A stretch of DNA of 64,000 nucleotides from Pasteurella sp049670895 (lineage in GTDB: Bacteria > Pseudomonadota > Gammaproteobacteria > Enterobacterales > Pasteurellaceae), in NCBI RefSeq assembly GCF_049670895.1, contig NZ_CP187170.1. One strand, written 5' to 3'. Below the pieces are notes generated by a model. It did no database searches. It saw only the letters and a list, made by a program, of their open reading frames with translations, and was not told the DNA's origin. Below, in pieces: positions 18,111-27,697 of the stretch. Each line of letters starts with the position of its first letter. The stretch's first letter is position 1. A program made the position numbers and the translations under genes.

Positions 18111-18216
18111 CCCCGATGCCACTCGTTGATAACGAGTGGCTTATTCTTTTTCTTCACAGAAAGCGGTCACTTTCTCTTTAAATTTTGCACTTTTTTAGAA
18201 TAAAGTGACCCCTTGT
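18111..18216 (+). repeat. Junction repeat copy 3
   Basis: Hairpin arms GCCACTCGTT/AACGAGTGGC with a GAT loop, a perfect 10-bp stem with A-T at position 4. The USS arm is degenerate (GAAAGCGGTC). It is preceded by GTAGGTTGGGTTAGCGATAG, a short sequence unlike the rest of the array. The Rhs core resumes 3 bp later. Confidence 0.88.
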
Positions 18217-18218
18217 AG

Positions 18219-18394
18219 CCATTTACCAACAAGGGCATCAACTCAACCGCCTTAACGACAACCATTATCGCTACGACAAAGCTGGCAGATTAACCGAAAA
18301 AACCGAAATCCGAGACGGTTTTCGCAAACAAACCACCTACTTCCGCTGGAATGCGAATAATCAACTCACGGGCATAACCAACAATCAAGGTGAA
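18219..18394 (+). pseudogene. Rhs core fragment, 5' part of orphan cassette 3
   Basis: Core re-enters at IYQQGHQLNRLNDNHYRYD, equal to about nt 12203 of the first rhs gene, and is in frame with 18395. No start codon lies in this stretch. Confidence 0.82.
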
Positions 18395-19324
18395 GTGTGG
18401 TATTATCAATACGATGCCCTTGGGCGACGCATTTCAAAAGCATGTCCGCAACAACAGCTGAGAATCACCTACCTGTGGGACGGCGACCAACTGGCTTACA
18501 CCCAAACTGTTAAACAAAACAAACTGACAAGCCAACGCCACAGCGTGTTTAACGGCTGGCAGCTCATCGCCCAACAAGACCGTTATCAGCAAAGCCAACA
18601 AACCTTAGATGGCAATAAAACTGAATGGAAGCATGAAACTCACTATGCCATCACTCAACCCAATGGCAAAGTGCTAGGTTTACTCAGCCCAGAAGGTAAA
18701 CTGAAATGGAAAGATGAAAAGCGAAGCGTATGGGGATTACTGTTCCCAAATGACTATCGCAAAACCAGCCCGCTAGACCCACAGCTTTTATTTGCAGGAC
18801 AATACACCGACCCAGAAAGTGGCTTAGCCTATAACCGCTTTCGGTATTATGACCCAGAGAGTGGGAATTATATTTCGAGTGACCCGATTGGGTTGAGTGG
18901 TGGGGCAACTCCATATAATTATGTCAGCAACCCATGGCTCTATATCGACCCTTATGGTTTAAAACCAAATCCCATCCTATTTAGTGAATGGATAAACAAA
19001 GGTGGCTCAGGCTATTCTAATTATATTAGCGATGTATACACAGGTATTACTAATAATTTTGATAGACGGGTTAGAGAGCATGCAGGGACTAAAGGTCAAT
19101 TAAGAAAATTACCACTCACAGGAAAATTAACAAGAAATCAGGCAAGAAGCGTAGAGCAAGCAATTATTCATCATAGGGAATTGAATGGCATAAAAGGAAA
19201 AAATGCAATTAATAGCATCAGCCCTAAACGTGCAATTTATGATGATGCGATTGCTTGGGGAGAGGATTGGATTCGTAAAAATGATCCAAAATTAGCTCAA
19301 CAATTAGGAATCAAGAAATGCTAA
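18395..19324 (+). CDS. Orphan Rhs-CT cassette 3: Rhs core end plus GIY-YIG nuclease tip
   Basis: Residues 1-190 are core, ending at SDPIGLSGGATPYNYV and DPYGLK. This is the only linker in the window that lacks the Cys after GL. The tip (about residues 191-309) has VYTGITNNFDRRVREHAG followed by LTRNQARSVEQAIIHH, the GIY-YIG nuclease signature: a Tyr/Gly-Ile-Thr core, a catalytic Arg helix and a Glu in the helix after. It should cut DNA in a target cell. The GTG start is the same core GTG as in cassette 1. The stop overlaps the next gene by 7 bp. Identical copy at 45658. Confidence 0.82.
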   Translation: MWYYQYDALGRRISKACPQQQLRITYLWDGDQLAYTQTVKQNKLTSQRHSVFNGWQLIAQQDRYQQSQQTLDGNKTEWKHETHYAITQPNGKVLGLLSPEGKLKWKDEKRSVWGLLFPNDYRKTSPLDPQLLFAGQYTDPESGLAYNRFRYYDPESGNYISSDPIGLSGGATPYNYVSNPWLYIDPYGLKPNPILFSEWINKGGSGYSNYISDVYTGITNNFDRRVREHAGTKGQLRKLPLTGKLTRNQARSVEQAIIHHRELNGIKGKNAINSISPKRAIYDDAIAWGEDWIRKNDPKLAQQLGIKKC

Positions 19325-19926
19325 AGAAAATGACAACCTTACAATTTATAAAAAAATCCAGACCAAAATTAAAACAAGGTGATGTTTTTTATTATCTAAT
19401 AAATAATAAATACTATTTGGGGACTGTATTGCTTACACAATTAGATAGAGATATTAAAGATAACACTGCTATAGTTGTATTACTTACAAACTATTCAATC
19501 GAAGATATTCATGACTTTTCTATTGAGAAATTACATAAAAAAATAGAAGAACTAAGTCTAATAGCCCCCCCAACTTTAATCAACAAAAAAGCTTGGAATT
19601 TAGGTTACTTTGTTAATTTAACAAACGTAAATTATCTTAATAAAGAAATTCTAAATTTATTACGATTTGAATGCTGGGATCATCTATGTGACTATCAATA
19701 TAATCCTAGTTATAACATTCCAGAATTAAAATTATTTGGCAGTTCAGGAATATATGGATATGAAGGTATTGAATATATTATTCAAATAGGACTTGGATTG
19801 TTTTATGATAATAATGAGAAACCATATAAATACTATGAAGATAGTGATTTTAAAAAATATATAAAAAATAATAAATTACCTTACTGGTACTATAATGCGA
19901 TTGGACAAACTGAAGTTATCCCTTGA
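19318..19926 (+). CDS. Imm26-like immunity protein for the GIY-YIG tip
   Basis: 202 residues starting inside the toxin gene; ATG 19330 is an alternative start. The opening LKQGDVFYYLINNKYYLGTV resembles the beta-barrel start of the Imm26 family (GDxF followed by a G-x-V strand). The rest is not diagnostic. Neutralising the GIY-YIG tip is inferred from position and the 7-bp overlap. Identical copy at 46581. Confidence 0.6.
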   Translation: MLKKMTTLQFIKKSRPKLKQGDVFYYLINNKYYLGTVLLTQLDRDIKDNTAIVVLLTNYSIEDIHDFSIEKLHKKIEELSLIAPPTLINKKAWNLGYFVNLTNVNYLNKEILNLLRFECWDHLCDYQYNPSYNIPELKLFGSSGIYGYEGIEYIIQIGLGLFYDNNEKPYKYYEDSDFKKYIKNNKLPYWYYNAIGQTEVIP

Positions 19927-19947
19927 TAATGCAAAGAAAAAACCACG

Positions 19948-20053
19948 CCCCGATGCAGCTCGTTTATAACGAGTGGCTTAGCCTTTTTCTTCATAGCCAG
20001 CGGTCACTTTCTCTTTAAATTCTGCACCTTTTTGGGAATAAAGTGACCCCTTG
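19948..20053 (+). repeat. Junction repeat copy 4
   Basis: Hairpin has an A-G mismatch at position 3 (GCAGCTCGTT). Left USS arm is CCAGCGGTC and the spacer is TTCTGCACCTTTTTGG, the most diverged in the array. Ends CCCCTTG, followed by a short core remnant. Confidence 0.85.
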
Positions 20054-20221
20054 CACTCCCCAGGCAAGCTGAATACGACCTAAAAGACCGCATTATCAAA
20101 GAAGTGCAAAACGTGGGTGAAATCCACCGCACTTATGATGATGAAGCTCAAACGCTGACACGCACCTTATTTATTAAAGACGAGCAAGGGCAACTTAACA
20201 CCACCTCACCGATTATCACCA
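20054..20221 (+). pseudogene. Rhs core remnant with no toxin tip, between two junction repeats
   Basis: About 160 bp matching the Rhs core from EYDLKDRIIKEVQNVGEIHR to TTSPIITT (nt 11529-11683 of the first rhs gene), with several differences such as EAQ for ETQ. It is cut off by the next junction repeat, with no toxin or immunity gene left. Confidence 0.85.
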
Positions 20222-20328
20222 CCCCCAATGCCACTCGTTTATAACGAGTGGCTTAGCCTTTTTCTTCATAGCCAGCGGTCACTTTCTCTTTAAATTTTGC
20301 ACTTTTTTAGAATAAAGTGACCCCTTGT
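20222..20328 (+). repeat. Junction repeat copy 5
   Basis: Begins CCCCAATG rather than CCCCGATG. Stem is perfect with A-T at position 4; left USS arm is CCAGCGGTC. It leads directly into the conserved PAAR-gene leader. Confidence 0.88.
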
Positions 20329-20469
20329 TGTCTCGCGTGATGATGCGAAATCATCTCTATTTCAAACCCTCCCTGCTCATTAATTAGCCATGTACTTTTA
20401 TCTCCATTCATCATAAACTATGTCTTATTTTTATTGATATTGACTTTCCTGACATAAAAAAGACAGGCT
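20329..20469 (+). promoter_or_regulatory. Conserved leader upstream of PAAR gene (copy A)
   Basis: About 140 bp shared by five PAAR genes (20470, 29550, 35833, 47733, 59614) but absent before the first one at 8525. It contains a small hairpin GATGAT-GCGAA-ATCATC, AT-rich runs around CATAAACTATGTCTTATTTT, and AAGACAGG just before the ATG. It probably carries the promoter and ribosome site, but I cannot assign -35 and -10 boxes with confidence. Confidence 0.5.
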
Positions 20470-21690
20470 ATGGCAGATTCCCCCGACATCGTCCAGCGTA
20501 TCACTCAACGCATCAATGCCTTTCCTCGCTCTACCGTGCAGCTCGGGGCACCGTGTGATGTCGTCATGCCTGCTGCTCGGGTCGGGGACACTATTAAACA
20601 TAAAAGTTTTTTTGCTGCTTTAGCTGGGGCGGTTGTGGGAGCGATGGTCAGTGCCACACCCTATTTATTATGTGGGTTATTAGGTCCACTCGGTGTGGCA
20701 GTAAGGATTGCATTGACAATTTCTGATTTAGTTGATGATAATCTCGAACCCAGTTGGGCAGAAAAAGCAGCCCAAGCAACAGAAGATTTTCTCAATGATT
20801 GTTTTGATGCCTCTGATGGCACGATTGCCATAGGAAATCCCACCGTTTTAGTCAATGGAAAACCCATTGCAACAACACTAATTCCAAACGCCATTGCCTG
20901 TAATAACCACGCCTTACAAATGATTGCCGAAGGCAGTGAAAGCGCATTCGTTGCAGATAAAAATATTGCAAGAAAAGGCGATAAAACCACTTGCGGAGCG
21001 ATTATTCAAAACGGCTCGCCTAATGTCTTTATCGGCTCGGGCAAAGCACAGCTTGCTAAAATTGCAGATGAATTTTCATTTGTTGAAAAAGCGATTTTAG
21101 TTGCGGTAGATATGGGGTTTCCGCCTTCAAGGAAAGGATTAAAAAATGGATTAGGGAAAATTAGATTGGGGCATAATACTATTAGTACTGCATTAAGTAA
21201 TTTTTCAAACAAAGTAAGTAAAAAGAATTATAAAACCTCACCTAAAATAAAACCAGTAAAAGACAAATTGTCGCCTGGCTCACCAGAACATAAGGCTAAA
21301 CGTTGGCAAGATTATAAAAACAAACGAAGTAATACACAAAAATGGAGTTATGATCGTTGGAGTAAGCAATACGATACAAATATGAAAAATTCTAAATATG
21401 GATTAGAGAGAGAAAAGTTATATCGAGAGAGACTTGGGGGGAAATCCGAAACATTAAAAACACAAGTCACATATCGACAAATAGATATTAGTAAGGGGCG
21501 ATATTTAGGACAATTGAAAACAGGAAAAATATCTCTTACAAAACAAGCCAAACTAGATATTAGGAAAGACTCTTTATTACAGAAAGAAGGTTATAGCGTA
21601 GAATATATTCTTGAAAAAGGTGCTTCTAAACCGTTCTTAAAGGCTTTAGAGAAAAATAAAATCAAATACACTATAGGGGCGAAATTATGA
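20470..21690 (+). CDS. PAAR-domain T6SS effector with PD-(D/E)XK-like toxin tip (no Rhs core)
   Basis: 406 residues. The prePAAR segment (AARVGDTIKH, about residues 37-46), hydrophobic helices (about 48-85) and PAAR domain (about 118-195, with ACNNH and GDKTTC) match those of full Rhs effectors, of a second subtype. The tip (from about residue 268, SPGSPEHKAKRW) ends with GRYLGQLKTGKISLTKQ near residues 343-360 and GYSVEYILEKGASK. This resembles restriction-endonuclease-fold toxins in which a Q/E-x-K motif forms the active site. It should cap VgrG and carry the nuclease into target cells. The stop overlaps the next gene by 4 bp (ATGA). Identical copy at 47733. Confidence 0.82.
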   Translation: MADSPDIVQRITQRINAFPRSTVQLGAPCDVVMPAARVGDTIKHKSFFAALAGAVVGAMVSATPYLLCGLLGPLGVAVRIALTISDLVDDNLEPSWAEKAAQATEDFLNDCFDASDGTIAIGNPTVLVNGKPIATTLIPNAIACNNHALQMIAEGSESAFVADKNIARKGDKTTCGAIIQNGSPNVFIGSGKAQLAKIADEFSFVEKAILVAVDMGFPPSRKGLKNGLGKIRLGHNTISTALSNFSNKVSKKNYKTSPKIKPVKDKLSPGSPEHKAKRWQDYKNKRSNTQKWSYDRWSKQYDTNMKNSKYGLEREKLYRERLGGKSETLKTQVTYRQIDISKGRYLGQLKTGKISLTKQAKLDIRKDSLLQKEGYSVEYILEKGASKPFLKALEKNKIKYTIGAKL

Positions 21691-22172
21691 CTAAAAAAAA
21701 ATTAGATAAAAATCAAGCAATTGAAGATTTTGAACTATTTCTATTTCATATTGATGACTATCTAGATGAATTAGTAGAGAAAGCCCAAGCACAAGGCTTT
21801 AATTTTGATTATTCTTTAGAAAGTCTAATTGACTTAGCAAAATATATAAGAACAAATGAGATTGTTAATGACAGAAATCACATTGCTGATTTTGCAAATT
21901 GTTGGATCTATTTAGGTGAGGTTTTTAGAAAAGAGGCACTAAATTCATATTGGACGGTAGGACTTGATGACATAAAAAATATGAACTACGGGCTATATTT
22001 CATTACAGGATATGATGAAGTAATGGCAGAATTCATTCCTATCCTTTACCTCAATAATTTTACATTGAGCAATGAATCTGAATTAGATAATGATTTTTTC
22101 TATGAACTTGTTCAATTTAAACTAAATCCAATTATTCCAGACTTAGATGAATTTCCGACAGAAGAAGATTAA
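21687..22172 (+). CDS. Putative immunity protein for the PAAR-linked nuclease
   Basis: 161 residues, strongly acidic (a DELVEKA stretch and the end PDLDEFPTEED), as expected for a protein that blocks a basic nuclease. The start overlaps the toxin stop as ATGA. Family not recognised. An exact uptake signal lies 2 bp after its stop. Identical copy at 48950. Confidence 0.65.
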   Translation: MTKKKLDKNQAIEDFELFLFHIDDYLDELVEKAQAQGFNFDYSLESLIDLAKYIRTNEIVNDRNHIADFANCWIYLGEVFRKEALNSYWTVGLDDIKNMNYGLYFITGYDEVMAEFIPILYLNNFTLSNESELDNDFFYELVQFKLNPIIPDLDEFPTEED

Positions 22173-22173
22173 T

Positions 22174-22183
22174 ACAAGCGGTC
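22174..22183 (+). other. DNA uptake signal sequence (Apl type)
   Basis: Exact ACAAGCGGTC followed by AAATTCC, the extended Apl-type consensus. It lies between the immunity gene and the PAAR-less Rhs gene. Confidence 0.8.
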
Positions 22184-22206
22184 AAATTCCCTACTATTTT
22201 GCAAAG

Positions 22207-25200
22207 ATGAAATTTCATCACATCGCCCAAATCATCGCTCACACTGGGGCATATTTCACATTAAGAAATCTGCCCCCTTTCTCTTGTGCTTTTCCAAGCA
22301 ATTGCGGTCTCCACCGATTTACCCCAGCCAAAGATAAAATTGTTCGTGGCGACCCCATCGATGTACTAACTGGTCAAGTCGTTGAACAGCGAGTGGATTT
22401 CACCCTCGGGCAAACTATCCCCCTTTCCTTTATTCGCACTTGGGCAAGAAGCAAAGAAAACGATTTTGCCGATGGCTTATGTGGGCGTTATTGGGTCGAT
22501 AATTTCTCAGAATATGCCGAAGTCTCAGATAATGGGCAACAGATTAACATCGCGACCTGTGAAGGCACTTATTTACGTTTTGCTCTGCCTCAGGGGGCAA
22601 CGGGTGCGGTGAATCCTGACCATCCCGACTATACGCTGATTCGCCACCGAGACTATCTTGAGTTATTCCATCGTGAAACGCAACTTGCCAAACTTTTCTA
22701 TTTTTCTGAAGTGCCTCAGCTCAATCCAGATGATGAGCCAAGCGGTACAGAGACAAACGCCGATGCCGATTTCACCTATCCACCGCTAACCGATGGTCGT
22801 TACTTAATTTCCGCTTGGTTAGATACGTTTGATAATGCCGTACAGTTTCATTATAACGAACACTCGTGGTTGGAAGCGGTTTCACACACCGACGGCATTC
22901 TTCTCACCCTGAGCTACCAAGGCGAGTGGCTACACCAAATTACTCGTATCGATAACGGACAACAGGAAGTATTGGCAACCTATCAGCAAAATGAGCAAGG
23001 GGCGTTAGTGGAAAGCGATGCCTTGCTCGACTTCCATTTATTTTATGACTATGACGAGAGGTTTAATCTCACCCGTTGGGCAGATAACGATAAAACTTGG
23101 GTTACCTATGAATATGACCCACAAGGGCGAGTGATTCACAGTATTGGGGCTGAAGGATTTTACCCTGTTTGGTTTCATTATGAAAACAATCGCACCACGG
23201 TGTTAGACAGCCAACAACGTGCCACCGTCTATGACTATGACAGTCATCTCATGAAACCCCTCACCATTACCTCACCGAGTGGGGCGAAAACGCAGTTTAA
23301 ATACGACCGTTATGGCAATCTCCTCACGCAAACCTTCCCAGATGGCAAACAAGTCACCTTTGACTACCTTGAACAAACAGGGTTAGTCACCTGCTTTACC
23401 GATACCGCAGGCAATCAATGGCATTATGACTATGATGAAAACGAGCAGCTGTGCAAACTGACTGACCCACTCGGGCGAGTTTGGACAAAAACAGAACAGC
23501 GTTCGCTGGCAAAAAACAGCGAAAATCCGACCGCATGTATCACCTTATTCACCGCCCCTGATGGCACCACGACAGAGTTTGTGCGTAATCAATATGGTTT
23601 ATTAACCGAGGTAAAAAGCACCTTCGGTAAACAGCAACACGCCGAGCATTTTCACTACGACCCAAGGCATCGCCTTGTGGAAAGTCAGGATGCTGAACAA
23701 CGCCGTATTCAGTTAAGCTATGACAATCAAGACCGTCTCACTCGCTTTACCAATGCACGAGGGCACCAATGGCAGTATGGCTACACGCCACAGCATAAAC
23801 TGACACGCATTGCCCGACCAAACCAAAGCGAAGAAAAGCAACAATATGACCGACACGGTAACCTGATTCGTTATACCGATGCCAATGGGGTGGATTGGCA
23901 GTTAAACTACGGGGCGTTTGACTTGCTCATCGAGAAAATCGATGGTGAAGGCAACCGTTGGCGATATGATTATGACAAAGACAGTCTACACCTAAGCCAA
24001 GTCACTAACCCGAAAGGTGAAACCTACCGCTACACCTTCAACGAAAGCGGGCAAGTGGTAGAAGAAATCGATTTTGCCAATCATCGTTGGCGTTATACCT
24101 ATAACGACAATGGCACCTTAAGCACGCTCACGGATGGCGAAGGCAATGTAAACCATTATGAATACGACAGTGCTAACCATCTCATTCGCCTGATGACGGC
24201 AGATGATACCTTTGTCTACCACTATGACAAGGTGGGACGAGTGACTGCCATTCAAAGCCTACAGGGTGAGTTGCAGTTTGAATACGACCTCAAAGACCGC
24301 ATTATCAAAGAAGTGCAAAACGTGGGTGAAATCCACCGCACTTATGATGATGAAACCCAAACCCTGATTCGCACCTTATTCATTAAAGACGAGCAAGGGC
24401 GACTTAACACCACCTCGCCGATTATCACCACCTTCAAATACAATGCCGTGGGTGAGTTGATTCAATTGGATTTACCGGCTCACGCAAGCCATAACGAAAC
24501 AAATCACCACAATACAACGGGTCAAAAACACGCATTATTTTTCCAATACGACCAAAACGACAATGAAATCCACCGCTACTCTCCTCAAGGGTTTATACTC
24601 AACCAACGTTTTGATGAGATGGATTGCTTGATTCAACAGCGAGCAGGTTGGGAGCCGAGTGCTTTTTTTGATAAACACGAACTGCGCGCCACAGGGATTG
24701 ATGCCCCAAGTTTTGCCGAAGTCAACCAACGCTATGGCTACGATAAGGCTTTAAACACGATTGAAACCAAAGACAAAGGCGAGCAACGTTATTTTACCCT
24801 CAATAAAAACAACCAAATCACTCAGGTTCACAATCAAAATCATGAGCAGGAGCGTTATGGTTATGATGAGTGTGGTTACTTAACCCAACAGGCTCAGGGC
24901 TTATCCCTTGGATTTGGGATTAAGGAAGAAGAACGTCATGTTCGACACCAAGACATTTACCAACAAGGGCATCAACTCAACCGCCTTAACGACAACCATT
25001 ACCGCTACGACAAGGCTGGCAGATTAAGCGAAAAAACCGAAATCCGAGACGGTTTTCGTAAACAAACCACCTACTTCCGCTGGAATGCCAATAATCAACT
25101 CACGGGCATCACCAACAATCAAGGTGAAGTGTGGTATTATCAATACGATGCCCTTGGGCGACGGATTTCAAAAGCATGTCCGCAACAACAGCTGAAAATC

Positions 25201-25989
25201 ACCTACCTGTGGGACGGCGACCAACTGGCTTACACCCAAACCGTTAAACAAGACAAACTGATAAGCCAACGCCACAGCGTGTTTCACGGCTGGCAACTCA
25301 TCGCCCAACAGGACTGTTATCAGCAAAGCCAACAAACTCTAGACGGCAATAAAACTGAATGGAAGCATGAAACCCACTATGCCATCACTCAACCCAATGG
25401 CAAAGTGCTAGGTTTGCTCAGCCCAGAAGGTAAACTGAAATGGAAAGATGAGAAGCGAAGCGTATGGGGCTTGCTGTTCCCAAATGACTATCGCAAAACC
25501 AGCCCGCTAGACCCACAGCTTTTATTTGCAGGGCAATATTCCGACCAAGAAAGTGGCTTAGCCTATAACCGCTTCAGATATTATGACCCAGAGAGTGGGA
25601 ATTATATTTCGAGTGACCCGATTGGGTTGAATGGTGGGGAGCAGCCTTATCGTTATGTACATAATGTTTTAGATTTTGCTGACTATTTCGGATTGACAAC
25701 TTGTTGGACTAAAAAAGGGCGAATAAAAGATGCTGGGCTCCCGACAAAAGGAAAAATCAGATACATACCGCCAAAAAATTGGCAACCATCTATGCCATTA
25801 CCTCGAAAGAATGGTGGGTATATTGATAAGTTTGGTAATGTGTGGACAAAAGGACCACCTAGAACTGCTGGAGAAGCTTTTGAATGGGATGTTCAATTAT
25901 CAAAAATAGGAAAAGAGAACATAGGTTGGTTAACTAGGGATGGCTCTCATGCAAATGTTTCATTATTGGGAAGAATAACACATAGATGA
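22207..25989 (+). CDS. rhs: Rhs effector core lacking PAAR, tip resembling polymorphic toxin type 17
   Basis: About 1260 residues from ATG 22207. This start is chosen because the sister gene at 31159 begins at the matching MKPHHIVQIIAHTGAY; an in-frame ATG at 22147 would overlap the immunity gene. It has no prePAAR, membrane helices or PAAR. After a short N-terminus it enters the Rhs cocoon at VRGDPIDVLTGQ (about residue 47) and runs through SDPIGLNGGE to DYFGLTTC. The tip (about residues 1164-1260) has GGYIDKFGNVWTKGP, GEAFEWDVQLS and HANVSLLGRITHR, close to Ntox17-type predicted RNases. The normal DP of the cleavage linker is DY here. Near-identical copy at 49470. Confidence 0.85.
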   Translation: MKFHHIAQIIAHTGAYFTLRNLPPFSCAFPSNCGLHRFTPAKDKIVRGDPIDVLTGQVVEQRVDFTLGQTIPLSFIRTWARSKENDFADGLCGRYWVDNFSEYAEVSDNGQQINIATCEGTYLRFALPQGATGAVNPDHPDYTLIRHRDYLELFHRETQLAKLFYFSEVPQLNPDDEPSGTETNADADFTYPPLTDGRYLISAWLDTFDNAVQFHYNEHSWLEAVSHTDGILLTLSYQGEWLHQITRIDNGQQEVLATYQQNEQGALVESDALLDFHLFYDYDERFNLTRWADNDKTWVTYEYDPQGRVIHSIGAEGFYPVWFHYENNRTTVLDSQQRATVYDYDSHLMKPLTITSPSGAKTQFKYDRYGNLLTQTFPDGKQVTFDYLEQTGLVTCFTDTAGNQWHYDYDENEQLCKLTDPLGRVWTKTEQRSLAKNSENPTACITLFTAPDGTTTEFVRNQYGLLTEVKSTFGKQQHAEHFHYDPRHRLVESQDAEQRRIQLSYDNQDRLTRFTNARGHQWQYGYTPQHKLTRIARPNQSEEKQQYDRHGNLIRYTDANGVDWQLNYGAFDLLIEKIDGEGNRWRYDYDKDSLHLSQVTNPKGETYRYTFNESGQVVEEIDFANHRWRYTYNDNGTLSTLTDGEGNVNHYEYDSANHLIRLMTADDTFVYHYDKVGRVTAIQSLQGELQFEYDLKDRIIKEVQNVGEIHRTYDDETQTLIRTLFIKDEQGRLNTTSPIITTFKYNAVGELIQLDLPAHASHNETNHHNTTGQKHALFFQYDQNDNEIHRYSPQGFILNQRFDEMDCLIQQRAGWEPSAFFDKHELRATGIDAPSFAEVNQRYGYDKALNTIETKDKGEQRYFTLNKNNQITQVHNQNHEQERYGYDECGYLTQQAQGLSLGFGIKEEERHVRHQDIYQQGHQLNRLNDNHYRYDKAGRLSEKTEIRDGFRKQTTYFRWNANNQLTGITNNQGEVWYYQYDALGRRISKACPQQQLKITYLWDGDQLAYTQTVKQDKLISQRHSVFHGWQLIAQQDCYQQSQQTLDGNKTEWKHETHYAITQPNGKVLGLLSPEGKLKWKDEKRSVWGLLFPNDYRKTSPLDPQLLFAGQYSDQESGLAYNRFRYYDPESGNYISSDPIGLNGGEQPYRYVHNVLDFADYFGLTTCWTKKGRIKDAGLPTKGKIRYIPPKNWQPSMPLPRKNGGYIDKFGNVWTKGPPRTAGEAFEWDVQLSKIGKENIGWLTRDGSHANVSLLGRITHR

Positions 25990-26333
25990 TAACAGTTAAT
26001 ATAAGATTATTTTTATATGATAATTCGGAAAAAGCGAAAAGTAAAATTATTAAAAAATTATCATCAGTATTGAATAACTATTCAATAACTGTAGATGACA
26101 TCAATATCCAAATAATATTTAATACTAAATCTTGGGAATTACAAATTTATGAAATCTTAAAAATATGTAACTTGCTTGGTAGGGAATGGAATCTTTATGG
26201 TAATATAGAAGAAACGTTTGAGGCTTGGTCTAATTCACCTAAATTGGTTGGTGTTCAGTCTTTACATGTATATTGTGATAATCCTGTTATTTATAATGAA
26301 ACATATTATGCATATATAAATAACTTATCTTAA
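25986..26333 (+). CDS. Putative immunity protein for the type-17-like tip
   Basis: 115 residues, very AT-rich, overlapping the toxin stop by 4 bp (ATGATAA). Begins MITVNIRLFLYDNSEKAKSK. Family not recognised. The copy at 53249 differs by Thr to Met in IEETFEAWS. Confidence 0.62.
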   Translation: MITVNIRLFLYDNSEKAKSKIIKKLSSVLNNYSITVDDINIQIIFNTKSWELQIYEILKICNLLGREWNLYGNIEETFEAWSNSPKLVGVQSLHVYCDNPVIYNETYYAYINNLS

Positions 26334-26406
26334 TAATTATAAATATAAAGCTCAGTGCAAAAGTGTGGGAAATCCACCGCACTTTTAATCACGGCTTTAT
26401 CTTAAA

Positions 26407-26512
26407 CCCGGATGCCGCTCGTTTATAACGAGTGGCTTACTCTTTTTCTTCACAATAAGCGGTCACTTTCCCTTTAAATTTTGCACTTTTTTAGAATAAA
26501 GTAACCCCTTGT
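26407..26512 (+). repeat. Junction repeat copy 6
   Basis: G-U stem at position 4. USS arm is ATAAGCGGTC (one off) and the right arm is AAAGTAACCCCTTGT. The 73 bp before it hold only GTGGGAAATCCACCGCAC, a short hairpin-like run. Confidence 0.88.
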
Positions 26513-26744
26513 AGACGGACAAATACTCGCCCTTCTCAATCCACAAGACAAAAAAGTTTGAGCGAAAGCAAAAAGCACCCTTTGGGGATTACTGTTCCCA
26601 AATGACTATCGCAAAATCAGCCCGCTAGACCCACAGCTTTTATTTGCAGGGCAATATTCCGACCCAGAAAGTGGCTTAGCCTATAACCGCTTCAGATACT
26701 ATGACCCAGAGAGTGGGAATTATATCAGCTCAGATCCGATTGGG
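26513..26744 (+). pseudogene. Rhs core fragment with in-frame TGA, 5' part of orphan cassette 5
   Basis: Core re-enters at GQILALLNPQDKKV, then TGA at 26559-26561 where related cassettes have TGG (Trp, VWAKEKSTLW), then AKAKSTLWGLLFPNDY in the same frame. The frame joins the toxin frame at 26745. The duplicated copy (53776-54007) has the same stop, so it predates the duplication. Confidence 0.82.
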
Positions 26745-27263
26745 TTGAATGGTGGGGAACAGCCTTATCGTTATGTACATAATGTTTTAGATTTTCTTGA
26801 TCCGTTTGGGTTGGCTGGGTGTAGTTCTTATTTAAAAAAATGGGGAAAAGGAAGAGAAGGATTTAAAAACTTCTGGGATAATTCAAGTTATGATGAATTT
26901 ATGGAAGCTTGGAATAATAAATCTTTTAGAGATAACATCAAAACTAGATTAAGAGCTAATGGATTAACCATTGGTGGTGGTTATCACGAATGGTTGCCTG
27001 TATCTCAAGCGGATAAATTTAAACAAATGGGGGTGTCATTCGATGATTATATGAAATGGAGAACACCTACAAACCAAGTAGGATTTCTTGATAATTTAGG
27101 AAACTTTGGTACACACACACCAACAACATCAGCATCAAGCTTAGCTCACAAAGAATTAATTGGAATTGCAGGCAGAGTAAATTCAATATCTGACTATATC
27201 AAATATGTTCGAAAATGGAGCCAACGAAGACTTCCTAATGGAGTTTCCGATTTACCTTTTTAA
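26745..27263 (+). CDS. Orphan Rhs-CT cassette 5: toxin tip, possible HNH-like nuclease
   Basis: The open frame starts at a TTG in the core linker (NGGEQPYRYVHNVLDFLDPFGLAGC), so residues 1-26 are core and about 27-172 are the tip. Visible motifs are GGGYHEWLPVSQADKF, MKWRTPTNQVGF and GTHTPTTSASSLAHKEL. The spaced HE...T...H...H pattern suggests a His-Me finger nuclease, but I cannot name the family. The core part upstream carries a stop codon, so the cassette is silent unless recombined. It is unique: the duplicated locus carries an AHH tip here instead. Confidence 0.7.
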   Translation: MNGGEQPYRYVHNVLDFLDPFGLAGCSSYLKKWGKGREGFKNFWDNSSYDEFMEAWNNKSFRDNIKTRLRANGLTIGGGYHEWLPVSQADKFKQMGVSFDDYMKWRTPTNQVGFLDNLGNFGTHTPTTSASSLAHKELIGIAGRVNSISDYIKYVRKWSQRRLPNGVSDLPF

Positions 27264-27281
27264 TTAGTTTGGAGATTTAGT

Positions 27282-27695
27282 ATGAATACTGTTTCAATTT
27301 GGGTTGCTGAAAACATCACATTCGAATTAGCTTATTCTCTTTTTGTATATAATCCTAAAAAAAGTAAGATAAATTGTTCTAAATTTAAAAAATTATTTGA
27401 TATAAAAAACACTACTTTCTTTGATGAAGAACATGTTTACATAGTTGATGAAATATTAAATGGCATAAGCATAGAGCATTTAGATAAAATTTTAGAAAAG
27501 TATGGTTTTATTGAAATTTACGGTAATTTGAAAAGTAAATTATCTAAACTTAATATTTATCAAATTAATTACATGGTAATAACACCCGATTTCGAATATA
27601 ACGGCACTATTTTGGAAGTTGATGGAATTAAATTTATAGGTGCCTTTTCTTATGAATTTAATGATGACTTCTTGGATTGGTTGTTTAATGAGTAG
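27282..27695 (+). CDS. Putative immunity protein (Imm22-like) for orphan cassette 5
   Basis: 137 residues with GGAG upstream of ATG. The N-terminus NTVSIWVAENITFELAYSLF, followed by F-D-E-E-H-V, is reminiscent of Imm22 (VSIWxG, then a Y/F-D-E-D motif), but the match is partial. The protein is acidic. Role inferred from position 18 bp behind the toxin. Confidence 0.55.
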   Translation: MNTVSIWVAENITFELAYSLFVYNPKKSKINCSKFKKLFDIKNTTFFDEEHVYIVDEILNGISIEHLDKILEKYGFIEIYGNLKSKLSKLNIYQINYMVITPDFEYNGTILEVDGIKFIGAFSYEFNDDFLDWLFNE

Positions 27696-27697
27696 CA

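Larger units (their letters stand above)
12881..26637 (+). repeat. Left copy of a 13.76-kb direct duplication
   Basis: Repeated at 40144-53900 with a constant offset of 27,263 bp. It covers the end of the first rhs gene through the core fragment of cassette 5. I found differences only at 25641, 25734, 25919, 26215, 26369, 26408, 26606 and 26617; every protein encoded before 25919 is identical in the two copies. Sequence flanking both ends is related Rhs core but clearly different. Confidence 0.9.
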